Shown piece by piece: positions 16,628 to 26,052 of a stretch of DNA of 54,313 nucleotides. The position numbers were made by a program, and so were the translations under genes. Position 1 is the stretch's first letter, and every line of letters begins with the position of its first letter. The stretch comes from Spirochaetaceae bacterium (lineage in GTDB: Bacteria; Spirochaetota; Spirochaetia; SZUA-6; Bin103), in contig JAPPGB010000072.1 in the NCBI GenBank assembly GCA_028821475.1, forward strand, positions 1-54,313, given 5' to 3'. The notes under the pieces are model-generated. The model had not been told where the DNA came from. It saw nothing but the letters and a program-made list of their open reading frames with translations, and searched no databases.

Positions 16628-17665
16628 ATGAAAGCGGTTCTGTATAACGGTCCCTGGGACATGAGCGTGGTCGACCTGCCGGCCCCGGAGCCGGGTGAGG
16701 GGGAGGCGCTGCTGCGCGTCGATACCGTGGGCATCTGCGGCAGCGACGTGCACGGCTTTACCGGCGAGAGCGGACGGCGTGCGCCCGGCATGGTGATGGG
16801 GCACGAGGTCAGCGGCACCGTGGAGCGGCTCGGGCCGGGCGCGAGCGCGCCTGTGCCGGGCACCCGGGTGGCGTTGTACAACATCATCGCCGACCATGCG
16901 CCGAGCCCCGAGGAGGGCGATCCGTCGTTTCTCAACAAGCAGTTGATCGGCGTGAACCTGGGCAAGCGGGGGGCGATGGCGGAGTACGTGGCGGTGCCGG
17001 CGGCCAACCTGATTCCGCTCGCCGACGGCGTGCCGAGCGAGATCGGCCTCCTGGCGGAGCCGCTGGGGGTGGTGCTGCACGGCTGGCACCGGCTGGAGGC
17101 GCGGGGCGTGACGCCGCGCCGGGTGGCGATCCTCGGCGCCGGCACCATCGGCATGGCCGGCGTGCTGGTGGCGCGCGCCCGCGGCGCCGAGCGGATCGCC
17201 TCCCTGGACACCATCGCCGCCAAGGCGCGCCGCGCGGCGGAACTCGGAGCGACGGCGGTGCCGATCGCGGCCGACGCCACGGTGGCGGATACGCGGGCGG
17301 CGGTTGCGGCGGCGCTCGGCGAGCCGCCCGACGTGGTGGTCGACGCCGTCGGCAGCGCCGCCTCCTTCGTGAGCGCGGTGCGCATGGTGGCGGAGGGCGG
17401 CACGGTGCTGATGATCGGCAACCTGGCCCACGAGGTGCCGCTGCCGGTGCAGGACATGATCAGCTACGAGTGGACCCTCGTGGGCACCTACGGCTTCGAC
17501 CGGCGCGCATTCACCGACGCGGTAGCGATGCTCGGCGGCCTGCACCGCGAGCTGTCCGGCTTCATCGAGGGCCGCTGCACGCTCGACGAAGTGCCCGCCA
17601 TGATGACCGCCCTCGCCAAGGGAGAACGCCAAGCACTGAAGATAGTGATCGACGTATCCCGCTGA
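16628..17665 (+). CDS. Zinc-type medium-chain alcohol/sugar dehydrogenase lacking the structural zinc site
   Basis: 345 residues of the MDR family. The catalytic zinc ligand Cys37 sits in GICGSDVHG and the GHE motif at His59-Glu60. The Rossmann motif is VAILGAGTIGMAG. The four-cysteine lobe that binds structural zinc in most tetrameric sorbitol/threonine-type dehydrogenases is replaced by a cysteine-free segment (ADHAPSPEEGDPSF). The later stretch GTYGFDRRAF fits polyol or galactitol-like dehydrogenases. Start ATG 16628 is probably leaderless. It is flanked by broken genes and a repeat; no operon partner is seen. Confidence 0.88.
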   Translation: MKAVLYNGPWDMSVVDLPAPEPGEGEALLRVDTVGICGSDVHGFTGESGRRAPGMVMGHEVSGTVERLGPGASAPVPGTRVALYNIIADHAPSPEEGDPSFLNKQLIGVNLGKRGAMAEYVAVPAANLIPLADGVPSEIGLLAEPLGVVLHGWHRLEARGVTPRRVAILGAGTIGMAGVLVARARGAERIASLDTIAAKARRAAELGATAVPIAADATVADTRAAVAAALGEPPDVVVDAVGSAASFVSAVRMVAEGGTVLMIGNLAHEVPLPVQDMISYEWTLVGTYGFDRRAFTDAVAMLGGLHRELSGFIEGRCTLDEVPAMMTALAKGERQALKIVIDVSR

Positions 17666-17710
17666 CGATGCCGCGCCACAGGTTTCCGCGCTCGCCACCG
17701 CCTGATGCGG

Positions 17711-17802
17711 GTGCTTCGCTGGTCCGAAAAAGCGGGCTGGTGGGCGATGCTCGGGCGTCGGTTTTCATCGTCTTCCATGTCACGGAGTGACCGTACAGAC
17801 TC
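17711..17802 (-). repeat. Dispersed 3'-UTR repeat, family 1, copy B
   Basis: On the minus strand this begins at the stop codon of the coiled-coil gene: TGAGTCTGTACGGTCACTCC, then GTGACATGG, ACGATGAAAA, GCATCGCCC and GCTTTTTCGGACC. It is the counterpart of 10760-10848, in the same orientation relative to its upstream gene. The 19-base core ACGGTCACTCCGTGACATG is identical in both copies. Confidence 0.65.
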
Positions 17803-18514
17803 AGAACCGTTCCGGAACTTCCAGGCAGAGGACCCCGGCGGCGGCGGCCCGGTTGCGGTCGGCGGCATCGATCCGGTACCCGGCAACCAGTGCCACCGCC
17901 TCCTCTCCGAACACGGCGGCAAGTGCCTCCGCGCTCTCCCGGCTGCGCTGGATGTCCTCCCCGTCCACCCGGTTGGCCACCTCTATCGCCACCCAGACCG
18001 GCGTTCGCTCGCGGCTCCGTTGCGCGCGCAGGATGACGTCGGTGGCCATGACCCGGTACTCCTGTGGAGCGGTGATCCGGCCCGCCTCGGCGGCCGTGGC
18101 GAGGGGTTCCGCCAACGCATCCTCGGCCTGGTGGACCGCGCTCTGCATGATGCGCGGCCGCCTCACCTGCAGGTGCTGACTGACCAGCGGCTGAATCCGG
18201 CGATGCACCTTCATCTCCAGGTCCGAGCCCTTGAGATAGCCGACGTCGGTCTTCAGCCCCGCTACGTCGGTCTTCAGCTCGGCCACGTCGGTCTTCAGGT
18301 GGACCACGTCGGCCTTCAGTTGGGCCACGTCGATCTTCAGTTCGGCGATGTCCTTTTCGATCCGGTCCAGTCGCGCCGGCATGCCGAGGAACTCGTTGGT
18401 CAGCAGGGCGCGCAACAGAAGCCTCTGCGCCTCCGGGTTGGCCTGCAACTCCGCGATGATGCGCGCTACGAGCGACTTCGGATCGAGATGTTCGGACTTG
18501 TGACTGCTCGTCAT
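17801..18514 (-). CDS. Coiled-coil protein with C-terminal nuclease-like (DUF3782-type) domain
   Basis: 237 residues. Residues about 50-95 are a long coiled coil made of repeated heptads of the type LKTDVAE, encoded by 21-bp tandem DNA repeats (about 18230-18360). The C-terminal 90 residues contain [16 protein letters not shown] and a following VALVAGYRI, resembling the restriction-endonuclease-like fold of DUF3782 proteins, which are common but functionally undefined. ATG 18514 begins [15 protein letters not shown]. The repeat number probably varies between strains because the DNA repeats favour slippage. No partner gene is obvious; the gene ends inside a dispersed repeat. Confidence 0.7.
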   Translation of the reverse strand: MTSSHKSEHLDPKSLVARIIAELQANPEAQRLLLRALLTNEFLGMPARLDRIEKDIAELKIDVAQLKADVVHLKTDVAELKTDVAGLKTDVGYLKGSDLEMKVHRRIQPLVSQHLQVRRPRIMQSAVHQAEDALAEPLATAAEAGRITAPQEYRVMATDVILRAQRSRERTPVWVAIEVANRVDGEDIQRSRESAEALAAVFGEEAVALVAGYRIDAADRNRAAAAGVLCLEVPERF

Positions 18515-18830
18515 GGGGTCCCGCGCCGCAATGGCAACCTATTCGCGTTGTGGCGCACGGTCAAGGAAGCAGGTGCCCATCGCAGCGCGGCACCTGACGC
18601 GAAGGCTTTTCTGGAACGAACGATCTTATACACGGCCGACAACCTACCACCAACGGCGCGATGCGCACAAGTGGTCAGGAGCGACCCGACCAACCAGTCC
18701 ACGCGCAGGCCGCCCGTCCCGCCGCGACTGGCTACGAGCGCGCTACGAGCGCGCCCGCGGGGACGCGGACGGGGCTGCAAGCGCGCAACGGGGGGTTTGG
18801 CAGCGCGGCGATTCTCCGAGGGTTTACGGG
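18515..18830. other. 316-base spacer without a recognisable gene
   Basis: No coding signature is seen in any frame. It contains one perfect 10-bp tandem repeat (GCTACGAGCG twice, about 18731-18750), and no clear promoter. It separates two minus-strand genes. Confidence 0.5.
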
Positions 18831-19550
18831 CTACAGGAAGTCGAGCGGCCCCAGCGCCATCAGGGCGACCATGACCGGGAAGGCGGGGAGGAAGTTGGCG
18901 GTCTTGAGTTGGCGCAGGCCGAGCAGGTTGATGCCGATCATGACGATCAGCACGCCGCCCACGGCGCTCAACTCGGCCATCAGCTCGGCCGAGACCAGCG
19001 GCTGCAGGACGCGGCTGAGCAGGGTCAGCCCGCCCTGGTAGACCAGGATCACCAGGCTCGCGAAGGCCACCCCGATGCCCATCGCCGCGGTCAGCAGCAC
19101 CGCCATGAAGCCGTCGAGCACACTCTTGGTCAGCAGCAGTTCGTAGTCGCCCTCGACGCCGGCGCGGAACGAGCCGACCAGGGTCATGGCGCCGACGCAG
19201 AACAGCACCGAGGCGTTCAGGAACGCGACCGCGAACCCGCGCCGGCTGTCGGCCGCGGCCGCCGCTCGCGTTTCGCGCCGCCACAGCAGCCGGTGCAGGG
19301 CGGCGCCGAGCCCGGTCACGCCTTCCTCGATCTTCCACCATTCGCCGAGCAGGCCACCGATTGCCACCGACAGCGCCAAGTAGACGATCTGCTGCGACTC
19401 GAAGCCGAGCCGGAAGCCGAGCACCAAGGTGATCACCCCGATGCCGCTGGTCACCACGTCGCGGAACCGGTCGCGGATCGCGCGCCGCAGCAGCAGCCCG
19501 ATCAGCGCGCCGCCGATCACCGCCGCGGCATTGATGTAGGTGGCGATCAC
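18831..19550 (-). CDS. DUF554 family membrane protein
   Basis: 239 residues, multi-pass membrane protein. The N terminus ATYINAAAVIGGALIGLLLR followed by RFRDVVTSGIGVITLVLG is characteristic of DUF554 (YdfK/YqgA-like). About six or seven hydrophobic helices are visible, with a charged loop around residue 85. GTG 19550 is chosen because DUF554 proteins begin exactly at this strand; the upstream in-frame sequence is arginine- and proline-rich and not membrane-like. Proposed roles are transport, but no substrate is established. Confidence 0.85.
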   Translation of the reverse strand: MIATYINAAAVIGGALIGLLLRRAIRDRFRDVVTSGIGVITLVLGFRLGFESQQIVYLALSVAIGGLLGEWWKIEEGVTGLGAALHRLLWRRETRAAAAADSRRGFAVAFLNASVLFCVGAMTLVGSFRAGVEGDYELLLTKSVLDGFMAVLLTAAMGIGVAFASLVILVYQGGLTLLSRVLQPLVSAELMAELSAVGGVLIVMIGINLLGLRQLKTANFLPAFPVMVALMALGPLDFL

Positions 19551-19587
19551 GCGGCAACCAGCACGGCGCGGCCTGCGAACGAAGCTG

Positions 19588-21090
19588 TTATCCGCCCTGC
19601 AGGGCGAGGTCGAGGTGGGCGCGCCAATGCCCGTAGGCGTCGGCGTAGGCGGGTTGCAACGCCGCATCGGGCGCCACCGTCAGCACGCGGCTCAAGGTGC
19701 TGAACGCGGTATCGTAGTCGTGGATGCCGGCGCCGATGGCGGCGCCGCGCGCCGCGCCCTGGGCGCCGTCGGTGTCGTACAGCTCGATGGCCGCGCCGGT
19801 GGTGGCGGCAAACGCCTCGCGGAACAGCGGGCTCAGAAACAGGTTGGCATCGCCGGCACGCACCGTGGCGGCCTGCACGCCCACCTCGCGCATCACCTCG
19901 AGGCCGTAGGCGAGGCTGAACGCCACCCCCTCCTGGCCGGCGCGCAGCAGGTGGCGCTGGTCGTGGCTGTTGAAGCGCAGCCCGTGCACCGAGGCGCCCG
20001 GGTCGCGATTGCCGAGCATGCGCTCCGCGCCGTTGCCGAACGGCAATACCACCACCCCGTCGGCGCCCACCGGCACCTCCGCGGCGGCGGCGTTCATGGC
20101 CGGATAGCCGCGCTCACCCGCGCAGGCGCGGCGCAGCCAACTGTTCAGGATGCCGCAGCCGTTCAGGCACAGCAACACCCCGTAGCGCGGGCGCCCCGCC
20201 TGGTGGTTGACGTGCACGAACGTGTTGACGCGCGAGGCGGGATCGTAGTCGGCGCGATCGGCGACGCCGTACACCACCCCGGAGGTACCCGCGGTCGCGG
20301 CTGCCGTACCTGGTTCGAGCACGCCGAGGGAGAGCGCGTTGTTGGGCTGATCGCCGCCCCGGTAGGTGAGCGGCGTGCCGGCCGGCACCCCCAGTTCGGC
20401 AGCCGCCGCCGCGGTCAGCGTGCCCTGCGCCGAGAAGGTGGGCAGCGCCGACGGCAGCAACGCCGCGTCGATGCCGTAGTGGTCGAGCAGGAAGTCGGCG
20501 CGCGCCGAGCGCGAGAAGTCCCACAGGATGCCCTCCGACAGGCCGGAGGGGGTGGTAGCCCACTCGCCGGTCAGCCGCCAGGCGATGTAGTCGCCCGGCA
20601 GCAGGAAGTGCGCCGCCGCCTCCGCCACCCGCGGCTCGTTCTCGATAACCCAGCGCATCTTGGACGCGGTGAAGTTGCCCGGCGAGTTGAGCAGCCGGCG
20701 CAGCGCCTGTTCCGGCCCCAGCTCCGCGAACGCCCGGTCGCCGATCTCCACGGCGCGGCTGTCGCACCAGATGATCGCCGGGCGCAGCACGGCGCCGGTG
20801 GCGTCGGTGAGCACCAGGCCGTGCATCTGGTAGGCGATGCCCACCGCCTGCACGTCGGCTAGGCTACTGCCGGTGCCGCGCAGCGTCTCGCGGAGCCGCG
20901 CCGTGGCCGCCACCAGGTGCCGCCACCACACCCCCGGCTCCTGCTCCGCCCAGCCCGGCCGCGGCGCGTCGATCGCCAGTTCGGTGTCGGGCGACGTGGC
21001 CTGCGCCGCCAGCCGCCCGCTGTCGATGTCCACCAGCGCCGCCTTGATCGCGGAACTGCCGAGGTCGTAGCCGAGCAACAGTCCAGCCAT
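19588..21090 (-). CDS. FGGY-family carbohydrate kinase (xylulokinase-like)
   Basis: 500 residues, full length. The N-terminal phosphate-binding loop is LGYDLGSSAIKAAL; a substrate-side segment IWCDSRA and the catalytic-base region YRGGDQPNNALSLG follow; the C-terminal ATPase fold shows GTSGVVYG and AYGLEVMREVG. It probably phosphorylates a keto-pentose such as xylulose. ATG 21090 follows GGGGGAG with good spacing. It lies downstream of, and on the same strand as, the MelA-like glycosidase (146-base gap), so both may belong to one sugar-use unit. Confidence 0.9.
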   Translation of the reverse strand: MAGLLLGYDLGSSAIKAALVDIDSGRLAAQATSPDTELAIDAPRPGWAEQEPGVWWRHLVAATARLRETLRGTGSSLADVQAVGIAYQMHGLVLTDATGAVLRPAIIWCDSRAVEIGDRAFAELGPEQALRRLLNSPGNFTASKMRWVIENEPRVAEAAAHFLLPGDYIAWRLTGEWATTPSGLSEGILWDFSRSARADFLLDHYGIDAALLPSALPTFSAQGTLTAAAAAELGVPAGTPLTYRGGDQPNNALSLGVLEPGTAAATAGTSGVVYGVADRADYDPASRVNTFVHVNHQAGRPRYGVLLCLNGCGILNSWLRRACAGERGYPAMNAAAAEVPVGADGVVVLPFGNGAERMLGNRDPGASVHGLRFNSHDQRHLLRAGQEGVAFSLAYGLEVMREVGVQAATVRAGDANLFLSPLFREAFAATTGAAIELYDTDGAQGAARGAAIGAGIHDYDTAFSTLSRVLTVAPDAALQPAYADAYGHWRAHLDLALQGG

Positions 21091-21236
21091 GTTAGCGCTC
21101 CCCCGTTGTACCGCAACCGGCAACGTGCATCGCGTGCGCCGTCCCGGCGCACCGCGGCGTGCCAGCCGCCGATAGGTTGCGCGGCGGCCGCATCATCGGG
21201 GACGCGGCACCCGCCCTCGGGGCGCGGGCTCGACGG

Positions 21237-22580
21237 CTATACACCGTTGCTCCGATAGGAGGGCAGCAGGTCGCCGTGCGCCTCGATCAGGTCGTCGCAC
21301 ATGCTCACGATCTGGTCCAGCGACAGCTCGCTCGCGGTGTGCGGGTCGAGCATCGCCGCCTGGTAGATGCGGTCCCGCCGCCGCTCCAGCGCCGCCTCCA
21401 CGGCGAGCAGCTGCACGTTGACGTTGGTGCGGTTGAGCGCCGCGCACGGCTCCGGCAGATCGCCCACCACGCAGCCCTGCACGCCGTTGCGGTCCACCAG
21501 CGACGGCACCTCGACGCACGCCCCCGCCGGCAGGTTGCCGATGAAACCGTCGTTGAGGATGTTGCCGTGAATCCGGTAGGGGGTGTCGGTGACGATCGCC
21601 TCCATGATGCGCGAACCGTACTCCACCGAGCGCTCGTGGCCCAGGTCGGGGTTGCCGACCATGGTGGCGCTCTGCGTGCGCCAGCGCTCGATGTTGCGGA
21701 TGCAGCGGCGGATGTACTCGTCGAGCGGGATGTTGAACTCCTCGACCAGCTCCGGGTGGCTGCTCTTGATCCAGTAGGGGAAGTATTCCGCGCTGTGCTC
21801 GGACGACTCGGTGACGTAGTACCCGAAGTGACGCATCATCTCGAAGCGAATCATGTCGTCGTGCTTGTCCCGGCCGTCCCGCGCCGCGCAGTTCATGTCG
21901 GCGGCGCGCCGCTTCACCTCCGGGTACAGGTCGGCACCGGCCGCCTTCAGTTCCAGCAGCCACGCCTGGTGGTTGATGCCGGCGATCTGCCACTTGGTTG
22001 CCGCCGGATCCTGCTCCATGCCGAGCCTCCCGAGCAGCTTCGGCACGCACGCCTGCACCGAGTGGCACAGCCCGACGGCGCGCACGCCGGTGTCGCGCAG
22101 CACCGCGCCCATCACCATCGCCATCGGGTTGGTGTAGTTGAGCAGCCAGGCGTCCGGCGCCACCTCCTCCATGTCGCGGGCGAAGTCGAGCATCACCGGA
22201 ATGGTGCGCAGGGCCCGAAAAATGCCGCCGATGCCGAGCGTGTCGGCGATGGTCTGCCGCAACCCGTACTTCTTGGGCACCGCGAAGTCGATCACCGTGC
22301 TCGGCTCGTAGCCGCCCACCTGGATGGCGTTGACCACGAAGTCGGCGCTGCGCAACGCCTCCCGGCGCTGCTCCGTGCCCAGGTACGTCTCGATGCCGGC
22401 GCGTACCGCGTTGATGTTGCCGTTCAGGGTGTCCAGCATCGCCTTCGACTCCTGCAGGCGCCGCGCGTCGATGTCGTACAACGCGACCGTGGCGTCGCGC
22501 AGCGGTTCGGTGAGCATGCAGTCGCCGATGATGTTCTTCACGAATACGGTGGAGCCCGCTCCGATGAACGTAATCTTCAT
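21237..22580 (-). CDS. GH4 alpha-galactosidase-like enzyme (MelA type)
   Basis: 447 residues. It begins KITFIGAGSTVFVKNIIGD, the NAD-binding motif of GH4, and has LCHSVQ (metal/catalytic Cys region) and AGINHQAW, both diagnostic for GH4. The sequence resembles E. coli MelA along its whole length (GGYEPSTV, QTIADTLG, VTESSEH, GNILNDGFI). GH4 enzymes cleave glycosides by NAD- and metal-dependent redox elimination. ATG 22580 is clear. The gene is divergent from trkA across a 118-base spacer. Alpha-galactosides or alpha-galacturonides are the likely substrates. Confidence 0.9.
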   Translation of the reverse strand: MKITFIGAGSTVFVKNIIGDCMLTEPLRDATVALYDIDARRLQESKAMLDTLNGNINAVRAGIETYLGTEQRREALRSADFVVNAIQVGGYEPSTVIDFAVPKKYGLRQTIADTLGIGGIFRALRTIPVMLDFARDMEEVAPDAWLLNYTNPMAMVMGAVLRDTGVRAVGLCHSVQACVPKLLGRLGMEQDPAATKWQIAGINHQAWLLELKAAGADLYPEVKRRAADMNCAARDGRDKHDDMIRFEMMRHFGYYVTESSEHSAEYFPYWIKSSHPELVEEFNIPLDEYIRRCIRNIERWRTQSATMVGNPDLGHERSVEYGSRIMEAIVTDTPYRIHGNILNDGFIGNLPAGACVEVPSLVDRNGVQGCVVGDLPEPCAALNRTNVNVQLLAVEAALERRRDRIYQAAMLDPHTASELSLDQIVSMCDDLIEAHGDLLPSYRSNGV

Positions 22581-22698
22581 GGCTGCCGATTCCACCACGG
22601 AGCGGCGAAAAAGGCCAGTACCGGCGCGCCCGTGGTCGCCCGACGACGGCGCCTTCACGAGGTTGCCGGCAGGCCGCGCAGCGGTCATATTGGAGCAG

Positions 22699-24114
22699 AT
22701 GGCTGAGAAGGTCGTCATCGCGGGTGCCGGCACCACCGGGTTCCAGGTGGCGCGACACCTGATCGCTGACAACAAGAACGTCGTCCTGATAGAGCGCGAT
22801 CCGGAAACCGCCAAGTACGCGGTCAACCACCTGGACTGCATGGTGATCAACGACTCCGGCAATCGGCTGCCGGCGTTGCGCGAGGCGGGCATCGAGGCCG
22901 CCGACTTCTTCATCAGCGTCACCGACAGCGACGAGTTGAACATCGTCTCCTGCGGTCTGGTGGCCAGCGAGTTCGGGGTGCCGTGCAAGATCGCCCGCGT
23001 GCGCAACCCCGACTACGCCAACTCCAACTTGTCCGGCCACTCGCTGATGGACGTCGACTACTTCGTCAATCCCGAGATCGAGGCGGCCCAGGCGATCGTC
23101 AAGTCGGTCGAGCAGGGCGCCACCAGCGACGTGATGACGTTCGAGAACACCGACCTGCAGATGCGCAACTTCATGGTCGACAGCCGCACCCTGTTCGCCA
23201 AGCAGAGCATCGCGTCGATCAAGCAGGCGCTCGACGCCGACTTCCTGGTCGCCGGCATCTCCCGCGGCGAGGACTTCTTCGTGCCGCGCGGCGACACCGT
23301 CGTGGAGTCGGGCGACGAACTCTACCTGGTCGCGGCCGAGCACACCCTCGAGGAGGTGTTCGTGATCGCCGGACGCCCGCGCGTGGACCTGAACCGGGTG
23401 CTGCTGATCGGCGGTGGCCGGGTCGGAAGCTTCGTCGCCGGCTCGCTCACGCAGCGCGGCTTCAGCAGCAATGGCAGCCGGTCGCGCCGCCCGCGCCGCC
23501 TGCTCGACTACCTGCGCCGCCACAACAAGCGCCTGAAGATCGTCGACGCCAACTACGACAACTGCAAGCGCCTCGCCGAGCAGTTTCCGGAAGCCGTCGT
23601 GATCAACAGCGACGTGTCGGAAGAGGGCTTCTTCGAGGAGGAGGCGCTCGCCGGGTCCGACCTGATCATCACCACGACCGACAATCCGGAACTCAACATC
23701 CTGGTGGCGATCTACGCCAAGACGCTCGGCATCAAGCGCTCCATCGCCCTGGTCAACAAGTTCAACTACCTGACCGTAGCGTCGCGGCTCGGCGCGGACG
23801 TGATCATCAGCCCCAAGTACAGCGTCGTGAACACCATCCTCAAGTTCATCCGGCGCGGCAAGGTGAAGAGCGTGCACAGCATCTTCGGCGGCTTGGCGGA
23901 GGTGATCGAATCGACGCTCGACGGATCGCGCGGCTTCGTGGGGCGCGCGGTGCGCGACGTGCGGATGCCGGACAACTCCCTGATCGTCGCGGTGACGCGC
24001 AACGGCTCGCACATCGTGCCGCGCAGCAACTACACCCTGCGCGACGGCGACAAGCTCACCATGGTGGCCAAGACCGAGTCGATTTCGCGCGTGGAAGAGA
24101 TGTTCAACACCTGA
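22699..24114 (+). CDS. trkA: Trk-type potassium uptake regulatory protein TrkA
   Basis: 471 residues with two tandem RCK units. The first Rossmann fold starts VVIAGAGTTGFQVARHL with acidic VLIERDPE; its TrkA_C domain follows around residues 140-225. The second starts VLLIGGGRVGSFVAGSL, then carries a basic insertion (SRSRRPRRLLDYL) before KIVDANYDNCK, and ends with a second TrkA_C. TrkA binds NAD(H) and gates the TrkH/TrkG potassium channel at the membrane. No trkH is next to it in the window. ATG 22699 follows GGAGCAG. The basic insertion between the first strand and helix of the second unit is unusual. Confidence 0.9.
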   Translation: MAEKVVIAGAGTTGFQVARHLIADNKNVVLIERDPETAKYAVNHLDCMVINDSGNRLPALREAGIEAADFFISVTDSDELNIVSCGLVASEFGVPCKIARVRNPDYANSNLSGHSLMDVDYFVNPEIEAAQAIVKSVEQGATSDVMTFENTDLQMRNFMVDSRTLFAKQSIASIKQALDADFLVAGISRGEDFFVPRGDTVVESGDELYLVAAEHTLEEVFVIAGRPRVDLNRVLLIGGGRVGSFVAGSLTQRGFSSNGSRSRRPRRLLDYLRRHNKRLKIVDANYDNCKRLAEQFPEAVVINSDVSEEGFFEEEALAGSDLIITTTDNPELNILVAIYAKTLGIKRSIALVNKFNYLTVASRLGADVIISPKYSVVNTILKFIRRGKVKSVHSIFGGLAEVIESTLDGSRGFVGRAVRDVRMPDNSLIVAVTRNGSHIVPRSNYTLRDGDKLTMVAKTESISRVEEMFNT

Positions 24115-24257
24115 GGTGACCGGCGCGCGGACGGTCAACCAGCGTCAAGCCGGGCGACGTGACCGTGCGACTGGACCGTGAAGCGGACGCACCTCCGGGC
24201 GGTCCGTGGTCACGCGGCGGCCCGTACACCTCGTGGTATGGTAGCGACCGATTGCCG

Positions 24258-25163
24258 ATGGACCTGCGCGAGGCACGTAAACAGTTCCTGGATGCCGTCC
24301 GCCGCGGCGCGGCCGCGCACCTGGAGGCGCTGCTGGAGCGGCATCCGCACCTGGCCGATGCCCGCAACGCGCACGGCAACACGCCCGTCCGGGAGGCGAT
24401 CGACGCGCGCCGGCCGGAAGTGGTGGCGCTGCTGCTGGAGCGCGGCGCCGACCCGCTGCAGGTCAACGACGGCGGCTCGTCGCTGATGGATGCGGCCACG
24501 GCGGCGGGGTGCCGGGAGATCGCGGCCATGCTGGCGGTCCGCGGCTGTCCGATGCGTGCCTTCGATGCGGCCGGGCTGGGCGCGCTGGCTGAGCTGCGGG
24601 GGATACTCGACGAGCGGCCCGGCGCGGTGAGTGAACGCGACCGGGTCGGCGGCACGCCGCTGCACGCCGCCGCGCGCGGCAACCGGCCGGCGGCGGTGCG
24701 CCTGCTGCTCGACCGCGGCGCCGACATCGGTGCGCAGAACCGGCACGGGCATCCGCCCCTCGCGGTCGCCGTGGAAACCAACGCGCTGGCCGCGGCGGCG
24801 CTGCTGCTGGAACGGGGCGCTACCCCCGACTGCGCCGCCGGGCACTTCGGCGGCACCGCCCTGCACCGCGCCATCGCCAACCGTCACCGCGAGATGGCGC
24901 TCCTGCTGCTGCACCACGGAGCCGATCCGAGCCGCCAGGACGGCGCCGGCAAGACCGCGCTGCACGACGCCGTGATCGCCGGCACCACCGCCTGGGTGAA
25001 GTTGGTCCTCGCATACCACCCTGACCTCGGCCTGCGCACGAGGCCCGGGCCAACACAACCCGGCGGCGAGACTGCCCTCGACTACGCCCGCCGCCGCCGC
25101 AAGCCGACGCTCATCCGGCTGCTCGAAGCAGCGCTCGAAGCAGCGCCCGAAGCTGCGCCGTAA
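24258..25163 (+). CDS. Ankyrin-repeat protein
   Basis: 301 residues composed almost entirely of ankyrin repeats; recognisable units include HGNTPVREAIDARRPEVVAL, GGTPLHAAARGNRPAAVRLL and LLLDRGADIGAQNRHG. It ends in LEAALEAAPEAAP, encoded by a 12-bp unit repeated three times (25121-25156). There is no signal peptide. ATG 24258 is chosen; TTG 24252 is possible, since an extended -10 (TGGTATGGT, 24234-24242) would place the transcript start there. Ankyrin proteins mediate protein binding; the partner is unknown. Confidence 0.83.
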   Translation: MDLREARKQFLDAVRRGAAAHLEALLERHPHLADARNAHGNTPVREAIDARRPEVVALLLERGADPLQVNDGGSSLMDAATAAGCREIAAMLAVRGCPMRAFDAAGLGALAELRGILDERPGAVSERDRVGGTPLHAAARGNRPAAVRLLLDRGADIGAQNRHGHPPLAVAVETNALAAAALLLERGATPDCAAGHFGGTALHRAIANRHREMALLLLHHGADPSRQDGAGKTALHDAVIAGTTAWVKLVLAYHPDLGLRTRPGPTQPGGETALDYARRRRKPTLIRLLEAALEAAPEAAP

Positions 25164-25210
25164 AACAGCGCTGTCAGCCGCGCCGGTGTCAGCGTCCGGC
25201 GTACCGCCGG

Positions 25211-26044
25211 TTACTCCTCGGCGACCACGGGGTTGGTGAGGGAGCCGATGTTCTCGATGTCCACGGTCACCTCGTCGCCCGGCTGCAGGAAGCGCGGCGG
25301 GGTGCGCGCGCCGCCGACGCCGTGCGGGGTGCCGGTCATGATCACCGTGCCGGGCTCAAGCGTGGAACTGCCGCTCAGGAAGGAGATCAGCGCCGGCACG
25401 TCGAAGATCATGTCGCTGGTGTTCCAGTCCTGCAGCGTCTCTCCATTGATCACGGTACGGATGCGCAGCGCGTTGGGGTTGCGGATCTCGTCCGTGGTGA
25501 CCAGCGCCGGGCCGAGCGGACAGAAGGTGTCGAACGTCTTGCCGCGGCACCACTGGCCGCCGCCCCATTCGTTCTGCCAGTCGCGGGCGCTGACGTCGTT
25601 GCCGCAGGTGTAGCCGAGCACGTAGTCGAGCGCCACCCGGCGGGAGACGTTGCGGCAGCGCCGCCCGATTACCACCGCCAGCTCGCACTCGTAGTCGACC
25701 TTGTCGCTGCGCAGGGTGCGCGGCAGCATGATCGGGCCGCCGGGATCCTGAATCGACGACGGCATCTTCATGAACACCACCGGGTGATCGGGGATGGCGG
25801 CGCCCGACTCCTCGGCGTGGCGGCGGTAGTTGAGGCCGATGCAGACCACCGCCGGCGGCGCCACCGGGGCCAGCAGGCGCGCGCCGCCGATGATGCGGCG
25901 GGTCACCGACCAGGCGCCCGGACCGCCGGGACCAAGCGGGCCGCCGCCGGCCAGCGGGTCGCCGTTGATGGCGACGATCGATCCATCTTCTCGTTGACAG
26001 CCGTAGCCGACCGTTTCACCCTTGGCGTAGCGTACGATTCTCAT
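25211..26044 (-). CDS. Fumarylacetoacetate hydrolase (FAH) family protein
   Basis: 277 residues. The FAH fold is seen from VVCIGLNYRRHAEE, the metal-binding DYECELAVVIG (E-x-E) with GNDVSARDWQ, and the C-terminal VIMTGTPHGVGGARTPP. Members hydrolyse or decarboxylate acylpyruvates and 2-keto acids in aromatic or sugar-acid degradation. Start ATG 26044 is leaderless by promoter position: TACAAT ends 8 bases upstream. The start codon overlaps an ATG on the opposite strand (CATG). It is divergent from a Gfo/Idh/MocA dehydrogenase, a pairing suggestive of sugar-acid catabolism. Confidence 0.9.
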   Translation of the reverse strand: MRIVRYAKGETVGYGCQREDGSIVAINGDPLAGGGPLGPGGPGAWSVTRRIIGGARLLAPVAPPAVVCIGLNYRRHAEESGAAIPDHPVVFMKMPSSIQDPGGPIMLPRTLRSDKVDYECELAVVIGRRCRNVSRRVALDYVLGYTCGNDVSARDWQNEWGGGQWCRGKTFDTFCPLGPALVTTDEIRNPNALRIRTVINGETLQDWNTSDMIFDVPALISFLSGSSTLEPGTVIMTGTPHGVGGARTPPRFLQPGDEVTVDIENIGSLTNPVVAEE

Positions 26045-26052
26045 GGCGCGCG

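Noticed and set aside
21193-24138. Very long minus-strand frame (981 codons) across trkA and the GH4 gene
   Set aside because: It spans two well-supported genes and shows histidine-, valine- and arginine-rich shadow sequence without motifs.
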